Of a DNA stretch of 64,000 nucleotides, positions 1-7,930 are shown in pieces. This DNA is from Taibaiella sp. KBW10 (lineage in GTDB: Bacteria; Bacteroidota; Bacteroidia; Chitinophagales; Chitinophagaceae), in assembly GCF_003852495.1 (NCBI RefSeq), contig NZ_QAJI01000004.1, forward strand, positions 438,445-502,444, written 5' to 3'. Position 1 is the first letter of the stretch. Every line of letters begins with the position of its first letter. The translations under genes were made by a program, and so were the position numbers. The notes under the pieces were generated by a model. It worked only from the letters and a program-made list of their open reading frames with translations, did no database searches and was not told the origin of the DNA.

Positions 1-1
1 C

Positions 2-118
2 TTTATCCAGCAACAGAACAACATCATATCTTTTCAGGAACACTTACCCTCTCTGAATGATATTTTTATCAAAATAGTAGGGGCTACTCCAAATGCCCGA
101 CCATTCGATACCTTCTAA
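2..118 (+). CDS. ABC transporter ATP-binding protein, C-terminal end (partial)
   Basis: The frame starting at base 2 is open for 38 codons to a TAA at 116-118. It contains LPSLNDIFIKIVG, which resembles the C-terminal tail of NatA-type ABC-2 ATPases (commonly LPSLNEIFI). The rest of the gene lies left of the window. The next gene is an ABC-2 permease that starts 22 bp after this stop on the same strand, so the two very likely form one transporter operon. The short length and the neighbour are the basis for the call. Confidence 0.7.
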   Translation, partial: FIQQQNNIISFQEHLPSLNDIFIKIVGATPNARPFDTF

Positions 119-140
119 TTTTATTAAAACATATTTTCCA

Positions 141-1436
141 ATGAAAACAGGAATCATCATAAAACGCGAGTACCTTACCAGAGTCAAGAAACGCTCTTTT
201 ATCATTACCACACTTTTATTGCCTTTACTCTTTATTGCCTTTAGTGCTTTGACGACTTATCTGACCATGAAGAGCTCAAAGGTAAAAACAGTGACCATAT
301 TGGATGAGAGCCAATATTTCATCAATCATATCAAGTCGACCAAAAATGTTTCTTTTGAATTCAGTCATAAAAACCTGGATTCTTTAAAAAGGGAATTGAA
401 AGATGGCGCCTTTGATGCCCTTGTATATGTGCCCGCGATCGATATCAATAAAAAAGAAACCCTGACTATTTTCAGTAATGAACAACCGGGTACAGAGGTA
501 GAAAGCGAGTTGAAAGAGCAGATGAATGACCTCTTAATAAATGAACGCCTGAAAACGGCCGGAATCGATCAGGAGAAATATAAAGCAGCCAATGAAGCTA
601 CCATTTCCTTTGAAAACAAAGTAGGGCAGGAAGAGAAAAAATCAAATTCAGCCATCGCCAGCGGCATTTCAACTGTGAGCGGATTTTTATTGTATTTCTT
701 TATGTTATTATACGGCATGAGCGTGATGCGCAGTGTTATGGAAGAGAAAACAAACCGTATTGCAGAGATCATTATCAGTTCTGTAAAACCATTCCAACTC
801 ATGATGGGAAAAATTGTTGGGGTAGCCTTGGTCGGTTTGACACAGGTGCTGATCTGGGTCGTCTTCCTGGGGGCAATCTTCTTTATTTTCAGCCCGATGA
901 TGACGGCCAAAATGAATATATCCGAAGCAGCACAAATAGCACAAAGTGCGCAGGGGGGCAATACTAAACTAGAAATGTTTAAGATGATCAGCAGCAGCCT
1001 GGGTAGTATCAACTGGCTGAGCATTGTTGCCTGGTTCCTGTTTTATTTCTTAGGAGGCTACTTCCTTTATGCCGCGTTATTTGCAGCTGTAGGCAGTTTG
1101 GTTAACGAAGACCAGCAGGATGCGCAACAGTTTACAACCATCATCACCTTACCGATCATTTTCAGTTTCTTCCTGATGACCGCGGTGATCAGAGATCCAA
1201 ACAGTGGCATGGCTGTTTTCGGCAGTATCTTCCCGCTCACATCACCCATTGTGATGATGGCAAGGATTCCGTTTGGGGTACCTGCCTGGCAATTAATTGC
1301 CTCTGCAGTCTGTCTGGTTGTAGGTTTTATCCTGACGACTAAGCTCGCCGGAAAGATATACAGAACAGGCATCCTGATGTATGGTAAAAAAATTACCATG
1401 AAAGAAGTGGGTAAATGGATTTTCAGAAAAGGATAA
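141..1436 (+). CDS. ABC-2 type transporter permease (NatB-like)
   Basis: The 431-residue membrane subunit of an ABC exporter follows the ATPase gene directly. The protein starts IIIKREYLTRVKKRSF, typical of this family, then has a first membrane helix at about 21-43. An extracytoplasmic region of about 120 residues follows, and then about five more helices from 165 to 405. An in-frame ATG exists at 93, but it would overlap the end of the ATPase gene and add a non-hydrophobic leader, so the ATG at 141 is preferred. The substrate cannot be read from the sequence; related NatAB systems export ions, drugs or peptides. The segment with EEKTNRIAEIIISSVKP is the conserved cytoplasmic loop of the ABC-2 family. 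Confidence 0.85.
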   Translation: MKTGIIIKREYLTRVKKRSFIITTLLLPLLFIAFSALTTYLTMKSSKVKTVTILDESQYFINHIKSTKNVSFEFSHKNLDSLKRELKDGAFDALVYVPAIDINKKETLTIFSNEQPGTEVESELKEQMNDLLINERLKTAGIDQEKYKAANEATISFENKVGQEEKKSNSAIASGISTVSGFLLYFFMLLYGMSVMRSVMEEKTNRIAEIIISSVKPFQLMMGKIVGVALVGLTQVLIWVVFLGAIFFIFSPMMTAKMNISEAAQIAQSAQGGNTKLEMFKMISSSLGSINWLSIVAWFLFYFLGGYFLYAALFAAVGSLVNEDQQDAQQFTTIITLPIIFSFFLMTAVIRDPNSGMAVFGSIFPLTSPIVMMARIPFGVPAWQLIASAVCLVVGFILTTKLAGKIYRTGILMYGKKITMKEVGKWIFRKG

Positions 1437-1488
1437 ACAGACATTCAAAAAAACAGTAACTTTAATTCAAAATTAGAAGCATCATATT

Positions 1489-2016
1489 ATGGCTATACAA
1501 CGTCCCTTTAACCTGACTAAATGGATCGACGAGCATCGTCATCTCTTAAAACCACCTGTCGGTAATCAGCAAGTCTACAAGCAAGTCGATGATTTTATTG
1601 TAATGGTCGTTGGCGGACCCAACAGCCGGAAGGATTTTCATTATAATGAAACCGAAGAATTATTTTATCAGCTTGAAGGTGATGTCGTGGTGCGGATTAT
1701 AGAGGACGGAAAGATTGTACCCATTGAGATCAAGGAAGGCGATATGTTCTTATTACCAGCTAAAGTACCACATTCCCCACAACGTGGACCCAATACCGTT
1801 GGACTGGTGATCGAGCGGGTACGTCCCGGAGATATGCAGGACTCATTTGCCTGGTACTGCGAAAACTGTTCCCATAAATTATATGAAGAGTTTTTACCCG
1901 TTGGGGATATTGTGGCGCAGTTACCTCCGGTAATGAATGCCTTTTATGCCGATGAGCAAAAACGCACTTGTGACAAGTGTGGTACGGTAATGGCACCGCC
2001 AAAGAAATTGAGCTGA
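1489..2016 (+). CDS. nbaC: 3-hydroxyanthranilate 3,4-dioxygenase
   Basis: A 175-residue cupin enzyme that opens the ring of 3-hydroxyanthranilate to give the precursor of quinolinate (tryptophan degradation or the kynurenine route to NAD). The metal ligands H51, E57 and H95 and the substrate-binding R47, R99 and E110 fall at the same numbers as in the characterised bacterial enzyme. The C-terminal rubredoxin-like iron site is complete, with C124-x2-C127 and C161-x2-C164. Length and start agree with the family. It stands alone here: no kynureninase or kynurenine monooxygenase lies in the window. A strong terminator follows the stop. Confidence 0.95.
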   Translation: MAIQRPFNLTKWIDEHRHLLKPPVGNQQVYKQVDDFIVMVVGGPNSRKDFHYNETEELFYQLEGDVVVRIIEDGKIVPIEIKEGDMFLLPAKVPHSPQRGPNTVGLVIERVRPGDMQDSFAWYCENCSHKLYEEFLPVGDIVAQLPPVMNAFYADEQKRTCDKCGTVMAPPKKLS

Positions 2017-2044
2017 TCTGAGTTTATAAGCATCTAAGTATAAT

Positions 2045-2075
2045 AAAATAGGCTACACTTTGTGTAGCCTGTTTT
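2045..2075 (+). terminator. Hairpin terminator after the dioxygenase gene
   Basis: Perfect 9-bp arms (2050-2058 AGGCTACAC and 2062-2070 GTGTAGCCT) around a TTT loop. An A run before and a T run after extend the stem, so it can work in both directions. The decayed minus-strand ORF at 2074-2349 also ends here. Confidence 0.85.
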
Positions 2076-2349
2076 ACTTATACAATATTGGTGCATGTTG
2101 ATATATCATTCGGTACTCCTGAATTTTTCTAAAGGTTTCAACAGGTGAAACGTAGTTAATATTTAAGTATCCAAAAACTCTATAATGATCACGGATGACA
2201 ACTTTTACATAACCCATTTGCGCATCTACACTAATGCAGGCTCAGAGGGCAGGTACTTCAAGATTATAGCGGTTTATACAAAGTATTTCTTTGGATTTGC
2301 AGTAGGCGGCTAGTTCGCGCCTAATTTGATAATTGGTAAGTGATTTCAT
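2074..2349 (-). pseudogene. Possible decayed small gene, interrupted by one TGA
   Basis: On the minus strand an ATG at 2349 opens a frame of 91 codons to a TAA at 2076-2074, broken only by a TGA at codon 36 (2244-2242). Both halves look protein-like: the first has TNYQIRRELAAYCKSKEIL, the second GYVKVVIRDHYRVFGYL. I do not recognise the family. It could be one gene with a nonsense mutation, or a short ORF followed by chance coding-like sequence. It ends at the bidirectional terminator, as a real gene would. Confidence 0.35.
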
Positions 2350-2797
2350 AATAGTAATGATTAACAACGTTTTTGATCATCACTACATAATTTATACTTA
2401 ACATAATATAAATTATAGGACAAAACAACCTTTGTAAAAAAATTGGCTAAAAATTACTGGTAAGCCTAAAGCCGCCAAACTCGCCCCGTAGCCTCGTTAT
2501 AGTCAAAAAATTCCGCAGGCTCAAACAATGGCGGCTTCTTAGCGGCTTCTGAGCACATAATTATTGAGCGCATCAAGGGCATTGGTACGAAAGATCCTTA
2601 GTGTTCATGTACAAAGCCAGTAAAACCCAGGTATTGGCATTGGGTTGGCTGTATGGGAAAACGCTGGTACTACAAGTTTCGCTGAGGTTTGAGCGTACAT
2701 ATAAATATATGTTTTTCCTGTGCGCTGGTAATTAATTGTTTTTTCTACTTTCACAGGTATGGTATTTTATTATTTCTCTATTTAACATAATGTAAAA
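2350..2797. other. Intergenic stretch without a supported gene
   Basis: No convincing ORF was seen on either strand. One inverted repeat is present: 2469-2477 AAGCCGCCA pairs with 2529-2537 TGGCGGCTT. Several short open pieces on the minus strand look like debris. The stretch is best read as the eroded left part of the accessory island. Confidence 0.5.
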
Positions 2798-3067
2798 TCA
2801 CACAATTTCTATCTTTTCCCTTTGAAACCGCTCTTGTAACGCCTCATACTTTTGCTCCTTAGCAATGGCGTTTGTGAGCCGGCCTTTCTCACAAATAATG
2901 TCTACCACATGGCCTATTTTGAAGCCGCTATCTTGCAGCCATTTACCACCGAGCCGCAGCACGGGATATGGTGTATTTCTACTCCCAAAGCGGTTGTACG
3001 ATTTGCTGCAAATAGTAATGCGCCTTGTTGCAGGCTTTGTGTTGCGGGGTGTTGCGATCGTTTGCAT
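2798..3067 (-). CDS. SymE-like type I toxin family protein
   Basis: An 89-residue basic protein. Residues 36-68 carry the SymE core: PVLRLGGKWLQDSGFKIG, then a hydrophobic VVDIIC strand and EKGRL. This is the AbrB-fold region of SymE family addiction-module toxins. In Escherichia coli, SymE is an SOS-induced protein reported to act on nucleic acids and is repressed by an antisense RNA. The N-terminus (about 1-30) is not conserved in sequence, and the start is chosen as the longest in frame. An XRE regulator gene is divergent, 143 bp away. Whether this protein is toxic is not known; the call is by family only. Confidence 0.75.
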   Translation of the reverse strand: MQTIATPRNTKPATRRITICSKSYNRFGSRNTPYPVLRLGGKWLQDSGFKIGHVVDIICEKGRLTNAIAKEQKYEALQERFQREKIEIV

Positions 3068-3162
3068 AGGTTATCCTTTTTGTTGGTACAAAGCACGCAC
3101 CACAGCAAGGTATATCGAAGTAATGGTTGGTATGTTTTATTACATTACAGGAATATTTTATT

Positions 3163-3170
3163 TAACTTTG
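3163..3170 (+). promoter_or_regulatory. -7 promoter element before the XRE regulator
   Basis: TAACTTTG matches the Bacteroidota -7 consensus TAnnTTTG, 41 bp before the ATG at 3211. No good TTTG is seen at the usual -33 distance. It lies in the divergent region between the SymE-like gene and the regulator. Confidence 0.5.
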
Positions 3171-3210
3171 AGCCACGCATATCTGCCTTGAAAAATATAA
3201 ATTTGCTACT

Positions 3211-3636
3211 ATGACAACACAAGCTACCATGCCGCATAAAAAAGTACACGAAGGCCGTAACATAAAGCGTTTTCGCGAAATGATGGGAATGAAACAAGAA
3301 GCCCTGGCCATTGACCTTGGCGACGATTGGACGCAGAAAAAAGTATCGCTGCTGGAACAAAAAGAGACGATTGATGCTCCCCTACTCCGTCAGATTTCTG
3401 ATATACTTAAAGTACCTGTGGAAGCTATTCGAAATTTTGATGAGGAACAGGCAGTAAATATTATTTCCAGTACATTTCATGATAGTGCTGTAGCGAACAC
3501 TTTTACTGAAAACTCACAGGCAAACTTTCATTGTAGTTTCAATCCACTTGATAAAATGGTAGAACTGTATGAGCGTATGTTGGAGCAACAAAAGGAAATG
3601 ATTGAAAAGTTGGAGCAGCTGCTTGATAAAAAGTAA
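3211..3636 (+). CDS. XRE-family helix-turn-helix regulator with C-terminal coiled coil
   Basis: A 141-residue DNA-binding protein. The HTH_3-type fold spans about residues 15-73 (GRNIKRFREMMGMKQEALA, then the recognition region WTQKKVSLLEQ). Residues about 75-108 look like a linker. The last 30 residues (LDKMVELYERMLEQQKEM) form a clear amphipathic coiled coil, probably for dimerisation. Another ATG exists at 3229. The divergent position next to the SymE-like gene suggests that it controls that gene and itself. This is inferred from layout only. Confidence 0.85.
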   Translation: MTTQATMPHKKVHEGRNIKRFREMMGMKQEALAIDLGDDWTQKKVSLLEQKETIDAPLLRQISDILKVPVEAIRNFDEEQAVNIISSTFHDSAVANTFTENSQANFHCSFNPLDKMVELYERMLEQQKEMIEKLEQLLDKK

Positions 3637-3717
3637 ATTAGATACTTTCTTATAATAGTTAATAACGACTATTTATATCACTAATGATAAGTTTAATTTA
3701 TTCAAACAAAATTGTAA

Positions 3718-4833
3718 ATGGAGTCGCAAAACTGTTTCAATTGTAATATTATAGTCACTGAAAATGATAATTTCTGTTCATCCTGTGGAAGCAGAATTAA
3801 ATGTAAGTCGTGTACAACCCTTATTAAAAAAGGTGCAAGTTTTTGTACAAATTGTGGTGAATCTTTTAAAGCTAAACAATTACAAGAGACCACATTGAAT
3901 ACAATAAAATATAGAAAAGGTATTGATGAGGTTTCGTATGAAATATCATTTACCAATGAAGTTGGTAAAGAAAGTATGAATGAATTGTTAACTGCAATAG
4001 TAAATAATCGCGCAGGTTTTCAGCAAATTCCATTAGGAGAGCAAGTAAATTCGAATAAATCAATTCAAACAGCTTTATATCCCAATAATGGAAAAGTACT
4101 GCATGTGCCTGACCAAGAAGAGATTATTCCTGTATTAATGGAGATACCTCATATTAATGATATCGAAACTAACTTAGACTGTCAAGAAAACGTTTGGATA
4201 GGAATCCATGCATTTTACGTGAGCGATTATGGTCAGAAAAATTTTACTAAAGAAGAAATCAGAACCTCGTATATTGCAAGGCGTAGAACTGATAATAGAG
4301 TAAAGAACTACACTAGAGAGTGGAAAATTGCACACAAAAAATATTTCAAAACTATAAATGATAGCGAACTGGCCTTTCAAACGGGGAAAGTTGAAGAGCT
4401 TAAATCTATAATACTAGGCATTTACAAAGAGCAACCTTCAAAAAGTAAAAAGGTAACCAACTCTGCTTCAGCCAAAAAATCACCAGCGAAATCCATTAAA
4501 ATTGAAGAATTTGATTTATCAAAAAGTGAAGAAAAACCTTCTTTGGAAGAATTCATAAATCTTAAAAGGCCCGGGGAGAGCACGAATGATAGAATTGTAG
4601 TAATTGCATATTATATAACTAGAATAGTGAAAGCAGATTTTTTTACAGAGGGGCAAGTTGAGTTTGCATACAAGGCACTGCAATTAAACAATAGACCAGG
4701 ACATTTAAGGCAAACAATTAATAACGTTAAGAATACTAAAGTATGGTTTAAAGACATAGCGCAAGGGCACTGGAGCCTCGAACGATTGGGCGAGCTTTAT
4801 GTAGAAGAAAAACTTCCTACAACTACTAGCTAA
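3718..4833 (+). CDS. Double zinc-ribbon protein with C-terminal shared domain
   Basis: A 371-residue protein of unknown function. Residues 6-46 carry two perfect zinc ribbons: C6/C9 with C20/C23, and C29/C32 with C43/C46 (double zinc ribbon type). The middle region (65-235) is mixed alpha/beta with no motif I recognise. A low-complexity linker with KKSPAKS follows at about 240-272. Residues 275-367 form a compact domain (EEFINLKRPG, DRIVVIAYYIT, RLGELYVEEKLP) that also occurs in the minus-strand protein at 7300-7893. The DNA is visibly AT-rich compared with the flanks. The 207-aa gene follows 42 bp downstream. A nucleic-acid-binding sensor in a defence or stress module is an inference. Confidence 0.7.
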   Translation: MESQNCFNCNIIVTENDNFCSSCGSRIKCKSCTTLIKKGASFCTNCGESFKAKQLQETTLNTIKYRKGIDEVSYEISFTNEVGKESMNELLTAIVNNRAGFQQIPLGEQVNSNKSIQTALYPNNGKVLHVPDQEEIIPVLMEIPHINDIETNLDCQENVWIGIHAFYVSDYGQKNFTKEEIRTSYIARRRTDNRVKNYTREWKIAHKKYFKTINDSELAFQTGKVEELKSIILGIYKEQPSKSKKVTNSASAKKSPAKSIKIEEFDLSKSEEKPSLEEFINLKRPGESTNDRIVVIAYYITRIVKADFFTEGQVEFAYKALQLNNRPGHLRQTINNVKNTKVWFKDIAQGHWSLERLGELYVEEKLPTTTS

Positions 4834-4875
4834 TCGACGAATGTTTATTTACAATGCAAATCTATTTTAAGTATT

Positions 4876-5499
4876 ATGTTGCCAGTTAAAGTAATAGACA
4901 GAAAACCTGTTCAAAGCAAGAGTAAATATTTAAGTAAAATTTTTGAAGTATTATCAGAAGAGGAAGGAGATGACTTCGATTTGATAATCTCAATAGAGCA
5001 GTATGATATTTCGTTTAGAGACTTTAGCCATTTTTTAATTACTATAGATCATTTTTACGGAAGATTTTATAAGAAGGGATTTTTGAGCTATGCGATGTCG
5101 CCCTATGATCATTTAAGGGCGTCTGAAATCCGACAGGGGTCTATAGAAATTATCATCGAGGATATACTCAAAAAAATCTCTTTAAATGAGGTTGTCTATT
5201 TTTTCTTGATGATTAAATATTTGCCCGCAATTTTTAAAGAAACAAGCGAGGCGATAAAAAATATTACCGAGGCTTGGAACAATTATGAAAATGCCAGGAA
5301 AGTTAGACTAGAAAGGAAAAATCTAAGTAAAGAACTTAGAAAAGAAGAACTTCTCAAAAATTTGTCTGATGATGAAATTAGGAAATTGACGAGAAGCTTA
5401 ATCAATCGATATGCTAATGAGAAAAAGAGTTTAAAAAAGGCCGCAAGATTTGCAGCTCAAAAACTTTTAGATGTTAAATTCAGAAAAAGAAAATCCTAG
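4876..5499 (+). CDS. Unknown 207-aa protein with hydrophobic helix and basic coiled tail
   Basis: I do not recognise this protein. The N-terminal half (1-95) is predicted mixed alpha/beta and contains the segment LRASEIRQGSIEIIIEDI. A hydrophobic stretch at about 104-121 (NEVVYFFLMIKYLPAIF) could be a membrane helix or a buried helix. From residue 122 on the protein is long, helical and very basic (RKVRLERKNLSKELRKEE), ending KFRKRKS. It follows the zinc-ribbon gene by 42 bp, so co-expression is likely. In a two-gene module, the partner with a hydrophobic helix would be the natural candidate for an effector, but nothing in the sequence proves this. Confidence 0.65.
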   Translation: MLPVKVIDRKPVQSKSKYLSKIFEVLSEEEGDDFDLIISIEQYDISFRDFSHFLITIDHFYGRFYKKGFLSYAMSPYDHLRASEIRQGSIEIIIEDILKKISLNEVVYFFLMIKYLPAIFKETSEAIKNITEAWNNYENARKVRLERKNLSKELRKEELLKNLSDDEIRKLTRSLINRYANEKKSLKKAARFAAQKLLDVKFRKRKS

Positions 5500-5541
5500 T
5501 TTTACAATTACAACATGTATGCTCATATAGTTTAACTGATC

Positions 5542-6291
5542 CTAGTCTTTTTTTCGAGTAATCTTCTTTATGGGCTGAACTTTGATATCATCCTGTTTTT
5601 TATGTTCGTAATTGTATGTGCTAAATATCGAATCCACAAGCCTGCTACAGCTTGACGTGACTCTAGCTAGGGTTTTTATCTGTTCTCTGCAAGAATGACT
5701 GTTTGATTTGTGAGGATAGTTTATTTTATGATCGACTTCGCCCCAAACTTCTTCCATTAAGGTCCTCACTTGAATTTCACAAGTAATAGGATTAGAATTA
5801 TTCGACTTTAAAATATAGTGAACACTTGTATACATGTTGGGATGGGGAGATGTTTCTACCCCGATACTTGTGAAGTAGGCTCTAGTTTCATCATCCCAGG
5901 TTCTAGCGTTTGGACCTTCAATAATTTGCCATTTATGTTCTGCTAGTATTTTTTTCAGCTCAATATTTATTGCTTCAAATTGACTAGTATGCAGATGTAA
6001 GATTCGAAAACCTACTAAATCATTAATTTTCTCAAATAAGTCATCTAGTGTATAATCAAATGTTTCTCCCTTTTTGAGTTCATTTGCTTTGCGCAAAAGT
6101 TTATCCTTAAGATGACTCGGATCTTTAATACGAGACTTATAAGAGTGCATCAAATCTCTTAATCCAATAGATTCTCCAATCATAGTGTTTAATCCTACTT
6201 CCAAAACTCGAAAGGTATTTTTATTGTCTACAAAATGAGCAACTAAGCTATCAATATGCTTTAATAGTTTTATAGGTATTTGTTTCGCCAT
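5542..6291 (-). CDS. RelA/SpoT-domain nucleotidyltransferase (short RSH, synthetase only)
   Basis: A 249-residue protein with a (p)ppGpp synthetase-type fold and no hydrolase domain. Visible synthetase motifs are SYKSRIKDP (50-58) and the metal-binding INDLVGFR with D91. YTSVHYIL (154-161) matches the Y-x-S-x-H substrate loop, and EIQVRT has E172. W183, H188 and Y192 follow in the order expected for active enzymes. An N-terminal helical extension (1-45) and a basic C-terminal tail (ITRKKD) flank the domain. Known relatives make (p)ppGpp or ppApp, or pyrophosphorylate tRNA 3' ends (toxSAS toxins). It is the last gene of a three-gene operon, starting 2 bp after the ParA-like gene. The catalytic residues appear intact, so it should be an active enzyme; its product is unknown. 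Confidence 0.88.
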   Translation of the reverse strand: MAKQIPIKLLKHIDSLVAHFVDNKNTFRVLEVGLNTMIGESIGLRDLMHSYKSRIKDPSHLKDKLLRKANELKKGETFDYTLDDLFEKINDLVGFRILHLHTSQFEAINIELKKILAEHKWQIIEGPNARTWDDETRAYFTSIGVETSPHPNMYTSVHYILKSNNSNPITCEIQVRTLMEEVWGEVDHKINYPHKSNSHSCREQIKTLARVTSSCSRLVDSIFSTYNYEHKKQDDIKVQPIKKITRKKD

Positions 6292-6293
6292 GG

Positions 6294-7307
6294 CTAGATA
6301 TCTGATGTTAGTAAAGCAATTTTAGTTGCTATGGATTTGAATTCCTTTCGTGAATCGTTCTTCATAGTCGTGTCTCCACCGTCCACATCAAAAAAAGCAA
6401 CTCCTTGTTCTTGAGACAGAGGCACTAAACTTGCAAAATCCTTAACCTGACCAAGTCGAGTTTGACTTAACGTTCCTGTAGCCAGTTCTTTATCTATTCT
6501 TCTTAATACCTCCGTAATATCGCTAAAAGTAGTTTTTTCAATCATGCTTGCATAAGAAGCGAATTGGCTTGCAATCACGCCACCATACATTCTAAATCTT
6601 TGGAGTATATAGCCTAAATATTTAGGCCTTCCTGGTAATAATAATGAATTGTCTGGTGCTAACTGCGCAATAACCTGCCACTCTTTTATCCAATTAAATA
6701 GAGACTTGCCTAAGGTCTTTAAAGCCCTAGCCGAAAATAAGTCACAAGCTGCAGGAATAATGAAGTAATCACAATCAAGCAGTATTACTCTATTTAGAGG
6801 ACCGATATTAGGACCAACATCGTAAAATACAAAATCAATTTCATTCTCCTCACAAATAACATTTACTATTTCACTAATAGCAGAAGCTCCTTTAAATCCA
6901 CGAACTTTTCTTTGCAGACAATCAAGCCATATTTGATTTAATTCCTGCTCAAAATCAGAAAGACGTATATCTCCAGGTAACAAAAGAACACCATTGTGCA
7001 TTTCGGGTGGTTGAGTAAAATTTAACTCCCCATAACTCTCGACAAATGGTTTGAGGGCAGTCCATATTGTTTGTCCATGTTCAGAATCAGAATTATCAAG
7101 CCATTTATCCACTACTTCAGCATTAACAAGATACGAGGTTAAATTACATTGGGGATCTGCATCAACCAATAATACTTTATATCCTAATGAAGCTAAAGCA
7201 GAGGCAATATTTACTAATAAAGTTGTTTTGCCAACCCCACCCTTGTGGTTATAAAGGGTTAATCTAGTTGCGCCATGTCTAGTCGGTTTTGTGTTTGCCT
7301 TACTCAC
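6294..7307 (-). CDS. ParA/MinD-type P-loop ATPase
   Basis: A 337-residue cytoplasmic ATPase with a deviant Walker A motif NHKGGVGKTT (20-29; signature K22 and K27). The switch I region is LVDADPQCNLTSYL (D49, D51) and the Walker B-like FYDVGPNIG has D163. These features define the ParA/Soj branch rather than AAA+ proteins. About 130 extra residues follow the core and contain no HTH, so it is not a KorB/ParB-fused form. No parB or parS-like repeats are near, which argues against chromosome partition. It overlaps the upstream gene by 8 bp and the RelA/SpoT gene follows after 2 bp, so the three are translated together. A role as an assembly or sensing ATPase for the RelA/SpoT effector is an inference. 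Confidence 0.88.
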   Translation of the reverse strand: MSKANTKPTRHGATRLTLYNHKGGVGKTTLLVNIASALASLGYKVLLVDADPQCNLTSYLVNAEVVDKWLDNSDSEHGQTIWTALKPFVESYGELNFTQPPEMHNGVLLLPGDIRLSDFEQELNQIWLDCLQRKVRGFKGASAISEIVNVICEENEIDFVFYDVGPNIGPLNRVILLDCDYFIIPAACDLFSARALKTLGKSLFNWIKEWQVIAQLAPDNSLLLPGRPKYLGYILQRFRMYGGVIASQFASYASMIEKTTFSDITEVLRRIDKELATGTLSQTRLGQVKDFASLVPLSQEQGVAFFDVDGGDTTMKNDSRKEFKSIATKIALLTSDI

Positions 7308-7893
7308 TGTCAGTCTGTTTTGATGGTTGCGACTTGGCTGGTGACTTTTTGATAGTACGCCTTTTAATCTTCATATTTGCAATACTTGCTTTAGCCGCTT
7401 CTCTGTCTGGAAGTGCCTGAACAAATATTTCTCCCATTGCACTAATCTGTTTACTACCTTTAATAGCCTGAACTAAGTATCCACTTCTAGTCGCATTATC
7501 AACTGCAACAGTTGGGTTCGATAATTTGGGTTGCGCAGCCTCTGTGTTTAGTGTACTTAGATCAATAGTTTTAAAATAATTTGTATCTCTATAGTGTGTG
7601 AGGTAATAAGCTAAACAAACAATTCTTTCTATATCTGTTTTCGGAGATTTATCACGAAGAAATTCTTTTGGTGAAATAGAGCGATTTTCTGAAAATGAAA
7701 TCTCATTTTTATTCGATGTACTAGATGGTTCAGCTATAGTATTATAATTAGAATTTCCATTTTCTCTAAGTGGTATATCTAAGAAAGTGGCCACAGCTAA
7801 TAGCGTCCTTTTTTGTAGTTCTGCATCCATATCCTTTAGCAGAGATATTATAGTTGTTAACGCATCAATATTTATTTCTCCTGCCATTTTCAT
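7300..7893 (-). CDS. Unknown 197-aa protein with the domain shared with the zinc-ribbon protein
   Basis: First gene of the ParA-RelA/SpoT operon. Residues 1-40 are helical (ALTTIISLLKDMDAELQKR). Residues 45-72 are a Ser/Asn-rich linker. Residues 75-162 align by eye with the C-terminal domain of the protein at 3718-4833: PKEFLRDKSP with EEFINLKRP, ERIVCLAYYLT with DRIVVIAYYIT, and MGEIFVQALP with LGELYVEEKLP. The tail is basic and holds KKSPAKS, which also occurs in the zinc-ribbon protein. The fold may be a winged helix, a guess from the helix-strand pattern and the small size. The start could be codon 1 or codon 3. Inverted repeats lie upstream. Confidence 0.75.
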   Translation of the reverse strand: MKMAGEINIDALTTIISLLKDMDAELQKRTLLAVATFLDIPLRENGNSNYNTIAEPSSTSNKNEISFSENRSISPKEFLRDKSPKTDIERIVCLAYYLTHYRDTNYFKTIDLSTLNTEAAQPKLSNPTVAVDNATRSGYLVQAIKGSKQISAMGEIFVQALPDREAAKASIANMKIKRRTIKKSPAKSQPSKQTDSE

Positions 7894-7930
7894 TATTTTT
7901 TATAAAAGTACTTACATTTTTTTTAAAAAG

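Noticed and set aside
2852-3214. Two overlapping plus-strand frames antisense to the SymE-like gene
   Set aside because: Their composition (Cys/His/Trp-rich, no family motif) is what an antisense shadow gives, while the minus-strand frame has the SymE core.
6294-7307. Chromosome or plasmid partition locus
   Set aside because: No parB-like gene and no iterated parS-type repeats lie near; the tight linkage is with a RelA/SpoT-type enzyme.
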